A DNA stretch of 64,000 nucleotides from Manihot esculenta (GCF_001659605.2 NC_035170.2:16754265-16818264), one strand, 5' to 3'; shown: positions 23,287 through 36,139, counted from the stretch's first letter. Program-made: numbers and translations. The notes: generated by a model from the sequence alone, not told the origin.

Positions 23287-25319
23287 TGTAACGAGCCGGG
23301 AACTGGACCGCTACTGGTGCTAGGGTTCAGATCGACTTAAACTCGTCGGAGCCCGTAGCAAGCCTACTATATATCTTGTTACACCTGATAAAATCCCATA
23401 CATGATCACACGATATAACAAAAACATAAACATTCCATGAACCAAGGCTCGACCTGTACATGTAACAAAACTGAAATTATAAAACCCATACTAGAGCCCT
23501 TATCAAATGCTCCAGTATGGTAAACATCACATGCCTCAAGCTTAGTTCAAACATAACTCATACTTAAAACTTTTACATAAGGATCATGTAAACAGGGATT
23601 ACAAAGACAAAAACTATGGCAAAGCACAATTCTAAAACCATAAAGCAATACATGTCCACAACTATTCTATTACAAAGGAATATACCAGCAACTCAGCTGA
23701 CTTCCCTGAGCTAACTCTGATCCTGCAAACCTGGGGTTAGGGGAAAGGGATAAGCTACAAGAGCCTAGTGAGCAGAACATAAAGACAGTTTAATAAACAT
23801 ATGATCGAGTGAAATGTGTCACAACACAAATAATTCACATCAAGATAGATTTATCACCAGTAACCCTCTACAAATTCCAATAGTGCCCGGTCCACGATGA
23901 GTGCTCCTCAGGACTTCCTCTTAAACATATCATAACATATCCATAATGCCAATAGCGTAGAATGGGCAACACTGGTCTTTCCCTTACATAGTGCCAGGGG
24001 CGTAGAATGGGCAGCCTTGGTCTTTCCATATCCGTCATAACATATCATACTTAAGGGCTAGTGGGTCATCCAACATCCATCTACAACAACAGTAAAATAT
24101 GCAATGCATCATATTCGTAAATTCTAATGCATACGACCTAATACATATACATGGCATTCGCGATTCATGAGTATGCTTAAAAGGTTTGATTTCTTTAAAA
24201 TAATAGATCAGTTCAGTTCTACTCACCTCTGGCTGACGCTCACCTAAAATTGAAGCAGTTATCTCACTGCAGGCATCTACGGTCTTCCAAGTCCGATCCT
24301 ACACAGATGGACTCAAATGAGGGACCAAACATAACTTTTATAAGACTCTAAACAACTCTCTAAGAACCCCCTAAAACATACTAGAACATGTATATAAAAC
24401 AAGCAGAAAAAGGCTGGGCAGGGGACTTTCGGTGGCAGGTCCGGTGGCCGAAACTCCTTCACAGATTCGAAAGTCTGAACTTTCGGGGGGCAGGTTTGGC
24501 GGCCTAAAGCCTACCTCCACAAGCAGGTTCGGCGGCCGAACCTGGGTTCTCCAGCAAGGCAGAACCCGATTCTACCTTATGCATGCAGCCTAAAAAACTC
24601 TTCAAAACTCACATGCAACCAACTATCAGCTACCATAACCACCAAACACATATATGGGACCTCAAAGCTTGCCTTAAACTCAACATGCAACACAGATTTC
24701 CAAGAGAAAAACATTTATCAATAAACTCGACCATAAAGCTTTAGAACAAACAAACATGCATCAACAACCCATAAAACCCTCAAAACACTTGGTTAAAACC
24801 TTTGAAAACCTATGAAAAGCAAATGTTTTAAACTTACCTCTTGGAGTCACAATGGTGACAGCAACCCAAACTTGGAGGAGAGGGAAAATCGATCTCCGGA
24901 AGTCTCTAAGGTTTTAAAACTTTAGGTTTGAACTCAAATCTTCAAAATCACAGAAGAAAATTATGAAAACTTTGAGGGATTTGAAGGAAAATCAGCAAAA
25001 ATGGCACAGAGGATGCATGAGATCACTTTTGCCCGAAAATGGGGAAAGAAACCTCAAAATTTCGGGCAGATGGCCTTTTATAGGTGGCTGAGGAAGCCAC
25101 ATTCGGTGGCCGAACTTGAAGGTTCGGCGGCCGAACCTTGGGATTCCTTAAGACTCTTTCCTCTTTTCATTTAACACGATTCCAAACAATAAAACCAAAA
25201 TTCATTTTATGAAAATCTTATTTTACCTTCAAAAGATTCCAGCTTCGAGATTCCAGATTTCGAGGGAGATTCCGTCGGAAAGTAGAAATTTCGACGCTAG
25301 AGATTAGCCAGGTATTACA
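23287..25319 (-). repeat. Element A 5' LTR (2033 bp)
   Basis: On the plus strand it runs from TGTAACGAGCCGGG to GGTATTACA, followed by the TCTAT duplication. It has a TATA box on the minus strand (25076-25082), a few surviving GCC-box-like 13-mers (24529 and 25120 regions) and two stem modules around 23945-24030. It shows the empty site for the hAT insertion of the other LTR. Confidence 0.92.
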
Positions 25320-25655
25320 TCTATGAGGGAAAGAGTCATGTACAAAGAGTCTTTAAGCCTTTGGGAAGCTCTGCATGTGGCTGTTGGTTTACTTTGTAGC
25401 AGTTTATTGTGCAAATTTGAGCTTGCAGGTCTGAGGTTTGGATTTGACACCTCCCAGGACTCTTACAGTATCACAAGCTTGGTACCTAGTCTCTTAAAGC
25501 ATACACGAGACTGAGATGACTAGGAGTTCTATTACTCCTCCCGTTAAGCCTCTGTTCTTCCCCTCCCTGTTTCAATCCAATGGTCTTATATTTTAGGCCA
25601 GCAATACCTTTTGCATGTAGCTGATGGAGGCTTTTCTATCGATCTCTATTATTTT
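25320..25655 (+). other. Middle piece of the interrupted older sequence
   Basis: Sequence between elements A and D, 336 bp, starting with A's TCTAT duplication (25320-25324) and ending with D's ATTTT duplication (25651-25655). It continues the sequence left of 3199 and is continued at 35590. No protein was recognised. Confidence 0.6.
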
Positions 25656-27933
25656 TGTAACAGCCCGCTTACCGGACCATCACCGGCACTAGGATCCAGA
25701 TCGGCTTAAGGCCGCCGGGACCCGTAGTAAGCCACCTGTAAACTCTGTGTACCTGATAAGTCCCATACATGATCACACTTAAACTTAAAACTGTTACTTA
25801 CTCTTCTCTATTATAATTTTTTTTTTCTTTCTTTGCTTGACTATCTTTTCTTTTCTTGAAACTTTTCTCATTAACTAAGCCTGGACTATGCATGCTCTGT
25901 CTGTATGCACTCGAAGAGTGATACCTGCTATGGTACCATACAGTAACTACAGAGATAGAAATACTACCATGCACCAAGCCTAGCTCATCATACATTATCT
26001 CAATCATAAAAGGATCATGTACAAAGGGATAAACATACACTAGGGCCAAGCACAATACTCTAATACTCTATATAACTTGCTTTTACATCATTTCTATACA
26101 TTACATAAACTCTGTACTGTACATTATTATCATGTCCACTATTCTATACTATTACATATGCCTTTACCCTTGCTTTCTCTTTCTCTTTCTCTTCTCTGAG
26201 GCCCTGAAAAAATGGGGTTAGGGAGAGGGATGAGCTACTAAAGCCCAGTGAGCGGAAACCATAAAAACATTTAAAATATGCTATAATGAAATGCATCACT
26301 GCACAAACATTTCACATCTCAGATTGGACATGACCCCAAAACTCCCTCTGTCGGTGCCCGGCCCCCAAAGGAGCTCACACAGGTCTTTCACTAACTACTC
26401 ATGGTGCCCGACCCTATAAGGGCTCTCACAGGACTCATCCAAGTTAAATGCCCGGCCCCAAAGGAGCTCACACAGGACATACAATAATGACAGACTTATG
26501 GGCTATTGGAGTCGCCTCGGTCCAATCCACATCAACAAATAATAATGCAATGCCTCAACTTGGTGAATACTAATGCAAAGCATCCTACATAAACATGGCA
26601 GTAATGATGCATGAATCATGCTAAAACATTCATTAACTTAAAACAAAGTTCTGTTCCACTCACCTCTGTCAACTGCTGGGCAGTCTCTGTAACTCTAACT
26701 CTGTGGGCCTCCTTGGTCTCTCGGGTCCGTACCTACACAGGTGGACTCAAATGAGGACCAAACTTACTTAAACATAACTCTTAATATCTCCCCAAAACCC
26801 CTCTAAAACATCATAAGCATGCATGACAAAATGGGCAAAGGAAGGCTGGTCAGGGCACTTTCGGCGGCTGGTTCGGCGGCCGAAACCTCCCTCCAGAGAC
26901 GAAACTCATGCATGTTCGGCGGCACCTTCGGCGGCCGAAAGTCTCGTCCAGAGACGAAACTCATGCACTTTCGGCGGCCGAACTCCCTCTTTCGGCGGCC
27001 GAAAGTCTCTTTCTCACCCAAAAGCCTAGCTTTCGGGGGCAAGGTTTGGCAGCCGAAACTGCCTCCACAAGGGGTTCGGCGGCCGAACCTTGCTTCGGCG
27101 GCCGAACCTGGATTCTCCAGAAAGGCAGAATCCCGACCCAACTCAGGGTTCCAGCCTCCAAAAACCTATAAAACACCCATAACATGCATACCAACACTTC
27201 TCAACTAGCACATAACATATCTCATGCATATAGGGGTCTATAAACTAACTCAAACCCCTAAAACAACATCAAATAGCATATGCTCAACATATGCTCAACT
27301 CAAAGCTCCACCAACAACTAACCCATAAAACTCTCTAAAAACTCTTAAAACTTACTGTAAACATAAGGGGAGGTGAGGATCCATGCTTACCTCTTGAAGA
27401 ACGAGAGGATTGCTGGTCCAAACTTGGAGATGTGGTGGAAAACTACTCAAAGTCTCCAAGTTGCTCAACTTTGCTTCCTTTTGCTCAAATCTCTAAAACA
27501 AAGCTTAAAACATGTTAAAACATGCAAGATTTGAGGAAAACATGAGAAACACACCAAGGAGAGCTTGAACCTACCTTTGACCCCAAAAACAGAGTGTTTA
27601 ACACTCAAGTCTCGGGCAAAGGGGCTTTTGTGGTGGCCAACCGACTCTTCCTTCGGCGGCCTAACGTGCATGCAAAACCATGCAACTTTCGGCGGCCGAA
27701 CTTCACCTTCGGCGGCCGAACCTGGCTTTTGTCCCCTTGGCCTTTTCATTTCAAAAACTCACTTTTCTTCCTTAACTCAAAACATGCAAACATGATAAAA
27801 ACACTTAAAAAACCATCTTAAAAACCTTTCTTATACCCTTAGGGCAAGCTCCGACATCCTCGAATCCCGACTTCCAACGGAAAATCCGCCGGAACGTAGG
27901 AATTCCGATACCGGGGTCTAGCCGGGTATTACA
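25656..27933 (-). repeat. Element D 3' LTR (2278 bp)
   Basis: Plus-strand reading runs TGTAACAGCCCGC to GGGTATTACA. It contains clusters of 13-mers (about 26860-27100 and 27655-27725), three tandem hairpin modules (26353-26384, 26403-26434, 26449-26477), and at 27625-27632 CACAAAAG (minus strand) where other copies have TATAAAAG. Confidence 0.95.
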
Positions 27934-27970
27934 TTCTCCCCCCCTTAAGAACATTCGTCCCCGAATGTTC
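27934..27970 (-). other. Polypurine tract and pre-PPT hairpin of element D
   Basis: The minus strand has the perfect 9-bp stem GAACATTCG-GGGA-CGAATGTTC (27970-27949), followed by AAGGGGGGGAGAA (27946-27934) at the LTR edge. Same layout as B and E. Confidence 0.88.
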
Positions 27971-28039
27971 CTCTCTAACTCAAACATACTCAAAACATAA
28001 CATAAAGCACATAAAGAACAAAAGAATCTAGAACTAACC

Positions 28040-31000
28040 TCAAAAGAGATGGGGGTACTGTCGGAGCATAGACTCCCTTGTCTCCCAGGTGCACTCTTCG
28101 ATATTATGGTGGTTCCAGAGGACTTTCACCATCGGGATCTCCTTGTTCCTTAGCTTTCTGATCTGGGTGTCAATGATCCGCACTGGTTGTTCTACATACG
28201 TGAGATCACCTAGGATCTCCACATCTGGTTCGCTAAGAACCTTACTCGGATCTGACACATACTTCCTTAGCATCGAAACATGGAAGACTGGATGGATTCT
28301 TTCCATAGACATAGGCAAATCAAGCTTATACGACACATTTCCGACCTTCTGCACAATCTCAAAAGGTCCAATGTACCGCGGAGCCAACTTACCTTTCCTC
28401 CCAAAACGAACCACCCCTTTCATTGGAGACACCTTCAACAAGACCAGATCCCCCTCCTCAAACTCTATGTGCTTCCTACGAACGTCTGCATAGCTCTTCT
28501 GCCGACTAACAGCAGTCTTGAGCCTCTCTCTGATAATGGGCACCACCCTGTTCGTGATCTCTACTAACTCAGGCCCTGCTAGGGACCTTTCTCCAACTTC
28601 TTCCCAACAAACTGGTGACCTGCACTTCCTCCCATACAGAGCTTCATATGGGGCCATCCCTATGCTAGCATGATGGCTATTGTTGTAGGCAAACTCCACT
28701 AAGGGTAGATGCTGCCTCCAAGATCCGCCAAAATCTAGCACACACATTCGAAGCATATCTTCTATGGTCTGGATGGTCCTCTCTGACTGTCCGTCAGTCT
28801 GTGGATGGAAAGCAGTGCTGAAGTCTAATCTTGTGCCCATAGCCTCTTGCAGACTTCGCCAAAACCTGGAGGTAAACTGGGGTCCTCTGTCAGACACTAT
28901 AGAAACAGGAGCCCCATGCAACCTCACAACTTCCTCAAGATACACCTGCGCTAGCTTGTCCACAGAGTAGCCACTCCTGACAGGAATGAAGTGAGCAGAT
29001 TTCGTCAGTCTATCCACAATCACCCATATGGAGTCTAGTCTGTTGGACGTCGCCGGTAAGCCCACTACAAAATCCATGGCTATGTTCTCCCATTTCCATT
29101 CTGGAATCGGCAGTGGGTTAAGCATTCCAGCCGGCTTCTGGTGTTCTAGCTTCACCCTTTGACATATCTCGCAGGCTGACACAAACTGTGCCACTTCTCT
29201 CTTCATTGCTGGCCACCAATAAACTTTCTTCAGATCTTGATACATCTTGGTGGCTCCAGGGTGAATGCTATATCGCGCATTATGAGCTTCCCTCATAATG
29301 TCTCCTTTCAAACTGATGTCATCTGGTACACATAGTCTATTCCCGTAGCGGAGAATCCCTTGGTCGTCGAATCTAAACTCTTCGCTCTTGCCTGACTGAA
29401 CAGTCCTGGCAATTTTGACCAACTCTGGATCCTCATGTTGTTTCTGAGCCACCTGCTCCAAAAACACGGGTGTAACTTTCATCTGTGCAATCAAAGCACC
29501 TGTACCAGTTACCTCTAACTGTAGCCCTTCCTCAACTAACCTGTAGAAGTCCTTCACCACCGGCCTCCTCTCTGCTGTAATGTGAGCTAAACTGCCTAGT
29601 GATTTCCGGCTTAAGGCATCGGCTACAACATTTGCCTTTCCCGGATGATACTGGATCCTGCAATCATAATCACTAAGCAATTCCACCCACCGTCTCTGCC
29701 TCAAGTTTAACTCTCTCTGACTCAGGATGTGCTGTAGGCTCTTATGATCTGTAAAGATCTCACATTTCACCCCATAGAGGTAATGCCTCCACATCTTGAG
29801 TGCAAAGATAACAGCTGCCATCTCAAGATCGTGTGTCGGATAGTTCAGCTCGTGCTTCTTCAGCTGTCTAGAAGCATAAGCGATTACTCGGTCATTCTGC
29901 ATTAACACACAACCTAATCCCACTCGGGATGCATCACAGAACACTGTGAAGTCCTCATCACTAGTAGGCAGAGCTAACACCGGTGCTGAAGTTAATCTTC
30001 TCTTTAGCTCTTCGAAACTCTCTTCACATTGGTCAGACCATGTGAATCTCTGGTTCTTTCTGGTTAATCTGGTCATAGGAGCCGCTATCTTGGAGAAGTC
30101 CTGAACGAACCTCCTGTAGTAGCCTGCCAAACCCAAGAAACTCTTGACCTCTGTCACTGTGGTGGGTCTAGGCCAATTGGCTACAGCTTCTATCTTCTTG
30201 GGGTCCACTGCTATACCTTGATCTGACACTACATGCCCCAAGAATGAAATGCTCCTTAGCCAGAACTCACACTTGGAGAACTTGGCATATAAACCATGCT
30301 CTCTCAAGGTCTGCAGGACTATCCTCAGATGATGGGCATGCTCCTCTGCATTCCTGGAATACACCAAGATATCATCTATAAAGACAATAACAAAGTGATC
30401 CAGGTGGTCTCTGAAAACTCTGTTCATGAGATCCATAAATGCTGCAGGGGCGTTAGTCAACCCGAACGGCATCACTAAGAACTCATAATGCCCATATCTG
30501 GTCCTGAAAGCTGTCTTAGGTACATCCTCTTCCCTGATTCTCAGCTGATGATAGCCCGATCTCAGATCTATCTTAGAAAAACAACCTGCTCCTGCTAGCT
30601 GGTCGAATAGATCATCGATCCTGGGTAGAGGATACTTATTCTTGGTAGTGACTTTGTTCAACTGCCTGTAGTCGATACAAAGTCTAAGGGATCCATCCTT
30701 TTTCTTGACAAACAACACTGGAGCACCCCAGGGTGAGGTACTTGGACGGATGAAACCCTTGTCTACCAACTCCTGTAGCTGCTCTTTCAACTCCTTAAGC
30801 TCTGCTGGTGCCATCCTGTAGGGAGGAATAGAGATCGGTCTGGTACCAGGCACTAACTCAATCTCGAACTCTATTTCCCTATCAGGTGGTAGTCCTGGAA
30901 GCTCATCTGGAAACACATCTGGGAACTCTCTGACTACGGGCACTGATCTGGGGTCCCTAACCTGACTGTCTAGCTCTCTCACATGAGCTAGATACCCCTG

Positions 31001-33082
31001 ACATCCCCTCCGGAGCAACCTACGAGCCTGTAGGGCTGATATCAGACCTCTAGGCGTGCCCCTCCTGTCTCCTCTGAAGACAAACTCAGATCCATCCTCA
31101 TCTCTGAACTTAACTACCTTGTCTCTACAGTCCAAGGTAGCACCATATGCAGATAGCCAATCCATCCCTAGAATGACGTCAAAATCTGTCAACTCTAGAA
31201 CCACAAGGTCAGCTGGAAGGCATCTACCATCTATAAACACTGGACTATGTCGACAGACTGTCTCTGCCAACGATGGATCACACTTAGGGCCACTGACCCA
31301 TAGGGGACACTCTAACCCAGACGTCATCAAACCCACTCTCTCTATGGCTCTAGGAGCAACAAAGGAATGTGAAGCACCAGGGTCTAACAAAGCATACACC
31401 TCAGAACACCCAATGAGAAGGTTACCTGACACCACGGTGTTAGAAGTGTTTGCCTCCTGCTGTGTCATCGTGAAAATCCGCGCCGGAGCTGACGGACCTC
31501 CACCTCTGGGACCTGCAGATGAAGAGGCTGACCCTCTCCCTCTGCCTCTGCCTTGCGTCATAACTGAAACTGGTGGCTGTGGCATGCTAGCTGGAGCTGT
31601 CTGCTGGGATGGTGCCGTGAAAGCTGCCTGAGGGCACTCACGAGCCATGTGTCCCTCCTGGCCGCACCTGTAACATCCTGTAATCCCAAAGCGACAAACT
31701 CCTCTGTGCGCTTTACCGCACCTACTACACACTGGAACCTCTGAGCCTGAACTCATGCCACTGCCTAATCCCAGACCTGCTTTAATCTTATTCCAAAACT
31801 TATTCTTCCTCGACTTCTGAGTGGAACCACTCCACTTCTTACCACTGGAAGTTGCTGCACCCTGTGAAGAGGGATCTGACTTGCCCCTACCTGGGGTCTT
31901 AGAACCAGAGGACTGTGCCGGCTGCTGTTTCACTGTACCCTGTATAATGGCACTAGCCTCCATTCTCCGTGCTAAATCCACCACGGTGTGGAAACTCTCC
32001 CTCTCGGCTGCATGGATCAAAGAGGAATACCTGGAATGCAGTTTCATAGCATACCTCCTGGCCTTTTTCTGTTCAGTATCATAGGCCTGTCCTGCATACC
32101 GCAGCAACTCCAAAAACCTGTCAGTAAACTCGTCAATACTCATATCCTCAGTCTGCTTGAGCTGCTCAAACTCTATCAGCTTTAGCTCTTTCGAACTATC
32201 TGGGAATGCCCATCCGGCAAACTCATTAGCAAACTCCTCCCAAGACATGTTATCCAACCTAGGGTCCACATAGACGCCAAACCATTCCTTCGCCTTCTTA
32301 CACTTTAAAGTGAACCCTGCCATCTGAATGGCTCTGGTATCATCTGCCCCTAGCTCATCTGCTATCATCTTAACTGCTTTAATGTACTCAAACGGATCAT
32401 CTCCTGATTGGTACTTAGGAGCATCTAACTTTAGGTAATCAGTCATCTTTACCTTGCTCCTCACAGATGGGCCAGGTTGAGGTGTTTGGATAACTGGGGC
32501 TTCTGGTTGTACCACTGGTGGTGGTGGGGGAGGTGCAGAACTTTCTGGTGTAGAGTATGCTGGACTGGGGTAAAAAGGCGAGGGTGGATACATGGGATAT
32601 GGTGGATATGGGGGGTAATACGGTGGATAAGGCATATATGTGGGATATGGGTGAAAACTAGGATAATCCGATGTACCTCCCATCGAATATCCTGGGCCCT
32701 GTGGGTAGGGCTGATAGTGGGGTGGATAACCATACCCCGAGGCCTGACCGCCTCCCTGTGATGATCCCACATCCTCCTCTGTAGTGCCAACACCTAACCC
32801 TCCATCCCTTCTTGGATCCACATCCATCTCTTCCCTTGTATCACTCGATCTTCTTCTCTGTTCTGTCTCCCTCCTGCTTTCATCAAACGACCTTCTAGGG
32901 TCTCTTGATGCTCTTTCTCTGCCTGCCCTTTGGGACATAGCTCTTGGCAAAGCAGGGGGACGCCCTTCCATACCCTCATTCTCGGGCGGAGCTCCAGTCA
33001 ATCTAGCTGATCGACGGGTTCCTCTCATTTTCGCTTCTGAAAACATAACATACACTTTAGCATATGATCCATGTAAAAACAT
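28040..33082 (-). CDS. Gag-pol polyprotein of element D (intact)
   Basis: Single frame of 1680 codons from the upstream Met; the family start [10 protein letters not shown] is residue 19, giving 1662 aa. Order (upstream numbering): Pro/Tyr-rich segment 115-205; capsid-like 255-370; CX2CX3HX3C 452-463; zinc knuckle CX2CX4HX4C 470-483; protease DPGA at 567; RT with first Asp 839 and FIDDILVYS at 901; RNase H Asp1050, Glu1087, Asp1112, Asp1155; integrase His1267, His1274, Cys1304, Cys1307; DDE Asp1337, Asp1398, Glu1434 (the classic 35-residue gap); GPF at 1572; chromodomain-like tail about 1628-1680. The polyprotein would copy and insert the element from cytoplasmic particles. Gag and pol share one frame, as is usual for this clade. 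Confidence 0.96.
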   Translation of the reverse strand: MFLHGSYAKVYVMFSEAKMRGTRRSARLTGAPPENEGMEGRPPALPRAMSQRAGRERASRDPRRSFDESRRETEQRRRSSDTREEMDVDPRRDGGLGVGTTEEDVGSSQGGGQASGYGYPPHYQPYPQGPGYSMGGTSDYPSFHPYPTYMPYPPYYPPYPPYPMYPPSPFYPSPAYSTPESSAPPPPPPVVQPEAPVIQTPQPGPSVRSKVKMTDYLKLDAPKYQSGDDPFEYIKAVKMIADELGADDTRAIQMAGFTLKCKKAKEWFGVYVDPRLDNMSWEEFANEFAGWAFPDSSKELKLIEFEQLKQTEDMSIDEFTDRFLELLRYAGQAYDTEQKKARRYAMKLHSRYSSLIHAAERESFHTVVDLARRMEASAIIQGTVKQQPAQSSGSKTPGRGKSDPSSQGAATSSGKKWSGSTQKSRKNKFWNKIKAGLGLGSGMSSGSEVPVCSRCGKAHRGVCRFGITGCYRCGQEGHMARECPQAAFTAPSQQTAPASMPQPPVSVMTQGRGRGRGSASSSAGPRGGGPSAPARIFTMTQQEANTSNTVVSGNLLIGCSEVYALLDPGASHSFVAPRAIERVGLMTSGLECPLWVSGPKCDPSLAETVCRHSPVFIDGRCLPADLVVLELTDFDVILGMDWLSAYGATLDCRDKVVKFRDEDGSEFVFRGDRRGTPRGLISALQARRLLRRGCQGYLAHVRELDSQVRDPRSVPVVREFPDVFPDELPGLPPDREIEFEIELVPGTRPISIPPYRMAPAELKELKEQLQELVDKGFIRPSTSPWGAPVLFVKKKDGSLRLCIDYRQLNKVTTKNKYPLPRIDDLFDQLAGAGCFSKIDLRSGYHQLRIREEDVPKTAFRTRYGHYEFLVMPFGLTNAPAAFMDLMNRVFRDHLDHFVIVFIDDILVYSRNAEEHAHHLRIVLQTLREHGLYAKFSKCEFWLRSISFLGHVVSDQGIAVDPKKIEAVANWPRPTTVTEVKSFLGLAGYYRRFVQDFSKIAAPMTRLTRKNQRFTWSDQCEESFEELKRRLTSAPVLALPTSDEDFTVFCDASRVGLGCVLMQNDRVIAYASRQLKKHELNYPTHDLEMAAVIFALKMWRHYLYGVKCEIFTDHKSLQHILSQRELNLRQRRWVELLSDYDCRIQYHPGKANVVADALSRKSLGSLAHITAERRPVVKDFYRLVEEGLQLEVTGTGALIAQMKVTPVFLEQVAQKQHEDPELVKIARTVQSGKSEEFRFDDQGILRYGNRLCVPDDISLKGDIMREAHNARYSIHPGATKMYQDLKKVYWWPAMKREVAQFVSACEICQRVKLEHQKPAGMLNPLPIPEWKWENIAMDFVVGLPATSNRLDSIWVIVDRLTKSAHFIPVRSGYSVDKLAQVYLEEVVRLHGAPVSIVSDRGPQFTSRFWRSLQEAMGTRLDFSTAFHPQTDGQSERTIQTIEDMLRMCVLDFGGSWRQHLPLVEFAYNNSHHASIGMAPYEALYGRKCRSPVCWEEVGERSLAGPELVEITNRVVPIIRERLKTAVSRQKSYADVRRKHIEFEEGDLVLLKVSPMKGVVRFGRKGKLAPRYIGPFEIVQKVGNVSYKLDLPMSMERIHPVFHVSMLRKYVSDPSKVLSEPDVEILGDLTYVEQPVRIIDTQIRKLRNKEIPMVKVLWNHHNIEECTWETRESMLRQYPHLF

Positions 33083-33296
33083 GAACCCTCAACTCATAGC
33101 ATAGCATATCATAGCAAGCATTAAATGCACATGTATAACATCATGGCATTACACAGCATCAAGACAGGACTCAACATCCTATCCTAGTGGACATGATCTT
33201 CCTATTGTGCTTGCCCTAAAACAACCTCTTTCCGATGTGAGATATCTCTAATCCCTGAGCATCTTAGCTCAGCACACCGTACTCTAGAGGCCCTAT

Positions 33297-33308
33297 GCTC
33301 TGATACCA
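33297..33308 (-). other. Primer binding site of element D
   Basis: The minus strand reads TGGTATCAGAGC, exactly the plant initiator tRNA-Met complement, three bases from the LTR. Confidence 0.92.
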
Positions 33309-33311
33309 ATC

Positions 33312-35589
33312 TGTAACAGCCCGCTTACCGGACCATCACCGGCACTAGGATCCAGATCGGCTTAAGGCCGCCGGGACCCGTAGTAAGCCACCTGTAAACT
33401 CTGTGTACCTGATAAGTCCCATACATGATCACACTTAAACTTAAAACTGTTACTTACTCTTCTCTATTATAATTTTTTTTTTCTTTCTTTGCTTGACTAT
33501 CTTTTCTTTTCTTGAAACTTTTCTCATTAACTAAGCCTGGACTATGCATGCTCTGTCTGTATGCACTCGAAGAGTGATACCTGCTATGGTACCATACAGT
33601 AACTACAGAGATAGAAATACTACCATGCACCAAGCCTAGCTCATCATACATTATCTCAATCATAAAAGGATCATGTACAAAGGGATAAACATACACTAGG
33701 GCCAAGCACAATACTCTAATACTCTATATAACTTGCTTTTACATCATTTCTATACATTACATAAACTCTGTACTGTACATTATTATCATGTCCACTATTC
33801 TATACTATTACATATGCCTTTACCCTTGCTTTCTCTTTCTCTTTCTCTTCTCTGAGGCCCTGAAAAAATGGGGTTAGGGAGAGGGATGAGCTACTAAAGC
33901 CCAGTGAGCGGAAACCATAAAAACATTTAAAATATGCTATAATGAAATGCATCACTGCACAAACATTTCACATCTCAGATTGGACATGACCCCAAAACTC
34001 CCTCTGTCGGTGCCCGGCCCCCAAAGGAGCTCACACAGGTCTTTCACTAACTACTCATGGTGCCCGACCCTATAAGGGCTCTCACAGGACTCATCCAAGT
34101 TAAATGCCCGGCCCCAAAGGAGCTCACACAGGACATACAATAATGACAGACTTATGGGCTATTGGAGTCGCCTCGGTCCAATCCACATCAACAAATAATA
34201 ATGCAATGCCTCAACTTGGTGAATACTAATGCAAAGCATCCTACATAAACATGGCAGTAATGATGCATGAATCATGCTAAAACATTCATTAACTTAAAAC
34301 AAAGTTCTGTTCCACTCACCTCTGTCAACTGCTGGGCAGTCTCTGTAACTCTAACTCTGTGGGCCTCCTTGGTCTCTCGGGTCCGTACCTACACAGGTGG
34401 ACTCAAATGAGGACCAAACTTACTTAAACATAACTCTTAATATCTCCCCAAAACCCCTCTAAAACATCATAAGCATGCATGACAAAATGGGCAAAGGAAG
34501 GCTGGTCAGGGCACTTTCGGCGGCTGGTTCGGCGGCCGAAACCTCCCTCCAGAGACGAAACTCATGCATGTTCGGCGGCACCTTCGGCGGCCGAAAGTCT
34601 CGTCCAGAGACGAAACTCATGCACTTTCGGCGGCCGAACTCCCTCTTTCGGCGGCCGAAAGTCTCTTTCTCACCCAAAAGCCTAGCTTTCGGGGGCAAGG
34701 TTTGGCAGCCGAAACTGCCTCCACAAGGGGTTCGGCGGCCGAACCTTGCTTCGGCGGCCGAACCTGGATTCTCCAGAAAGGCAGAATCCCGACCCAACTC
34801 AGGGTTCCAGCCTCCAAAAACCTATAAAACACCCATAACATGCATACCAACACTTCTCAACTAGCACATAACATATCTCATGCATATAGGGGTCTATAAA
34901 CTAACTCAAACCCCTAAAACAACATCAAATAGCATATGCTCAACATATGCTCAACTCAAAGCTCCACCAACAACTAACCCATAAAACTCTCTAAAAACTC
35001 TTAAAACTTACTGTAAACATAAGGGGAGGTGAGGATCCATGCTTACCTCTTGAAGAACGAGAGGATTGCTGGTCCAAACTTGGAGATGTGGTGGAAAACT
35101 ACTCAAAGTCTCCAAGTTGCTCAACTTTGCTTCCTTTTGCTCAAATCTCTAAAACAAAGCTTAAAACATGTTAAAACATGCAAGATTTGAGGAAAACATG
35201 AGAAACACACCAAGGAGAGCTTGAACCTACCTTTGACCCCAAAAACAGAGTGTTTAACACTCAAGTCTCGGGCAAAGGGGCTTTTGTGGTGGCCAACCGA
35301 CTCTTCCTTCGGCGGCCTAACGTGCATGCAAAACCATGCAACTTTCGGCGGCCGAACTTCACCTTCGGCGGCCGAACCTGGCTTTTGTCCCCTTGGCCTT
35401 TTCATTTCAAAAACTCACTTTTCTTCCTTAACTCAAAACATGCAAACATGATAAAAACACTTAAAAAACCATCTTAAAAACCTTTCTTATACCCTTAGGG
35501 CAAGCTCCGACATCCTCGAATCCCGACTTCCAACGGAAAATCCGCCGGAACGTAGGAATTCCGATACCGGGGTCTAGCCGGGTATTACA
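33312..35589 (-). repeat. Element D 5' LTR (2278 bp)
   Basis: Same length as the 3' LTR and identical in the stretches compared, offset by 7656 bases. The TATA position reads CACAAAAG at 35281-35288 (minus strand). Equal length and sequence indicate very recent insertion, since both LTRs are copied from one template. Confidence 0.95.
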
Positions 35590-35930
35590 ATTTTAGTTTC
35601 CATTGATTGTTTTTCTCTGCCGATAACAGTTCAATTGGTGCTTTGATGTGAATCGTTCACCGCTGACATCATCTCCGAGTGGAGTTTCTTATTCGTTGCT
35701 ATCTTCTTAGGTGGTCTTTCTTTGATTAGAGATGCTTTGTTTGCCAGATTTTTTTTCTCGGATCGATCCGCACTATGTTAGCTAGGGTTTCTGCTCTTGT
35801 ATTATGGGCTTGGCTGACTTTGTAAGTTTGGAGTATTTATTTATATGGACTCTTTTTAGATTTGGGCTAAGTTGTATTTGTACCTTTTAATGATATTCTA
35901 TCTTTGGGGAAAAAAAATCCGGCATCCTCC
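35590..35930 (+). other. Right piece of the interrupted older sequence, with A-rich end
   Basis: Begins with D's ATTTT duplication and continues the 25320-25655 sequence. It ends TTTTAATGATATTCTATCTTTGGGG then AAAAAAAA (to about 35919), resembling a plant LINE 3' terminus. It is T-rich with no protein coding. Confidence 0.4.
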
Positions 35931-36139
35931 TTAGCAGTATCCTCTGTGGAAGCATTAAAATAAATAAAATTCACTGCCCATGAATATTCCATTATTATGG
36001 TTTGTGGCCACTCACTTTAGACACTATATATCAAGGAAACATCTTAATTTTTTAAAAAAATTAAGAATATTAAGGTAAAATCTAAGAAAAATAATAGTAA
36101 TAATAATAACATATCTTTATTTCCTTTATCATAATCTAT

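Larger units (their letters stand above)
3199..25319 (-). mobile_element. Element A: Ty3/gypsy chromovirus, nested and degenerate
   Basis: A minus-strand LTR retrotransposon with flanking TCTAT duplications. In transcription order it has a 5' LTR (23287-25319), a PBS for initiator tRNA-Met (23272-23283), gag-protease (23021 down to 21063), the pol remainder (8725 down to 6227) and a truncated 3' LTR (6226 down to 3199). Element B (8726-21057) sits in the coding region and a hAT element (3623-5017) in the 3' LTR. Stops, frameshifts and a terminal deletion make it non-autonomous. It is the oldest layer of the nest. Confidence 0.92.
25656..35589 (-). mobile_element. Element D: complete, apparently intact Ty3/gypsy chromovirus (9934 bp)
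   Basis: Minus-strand element with two LTRs of 2278 bp each, a 5-bp duplication ATTTT on both sides (25651-25655, 35590-35594), PBS, polypurine tract and one unbroken gag-pol frame (28040-33082). The LTRs looked identical wherever I compared them. All catalytic residues of protease, RT, RNase H and integrase that I checked are present. This is the youngest insertion in the window and the best candidate for an autonomous copy, although its LTR lacks the family's TATA sequence. Confidence 0.95.
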
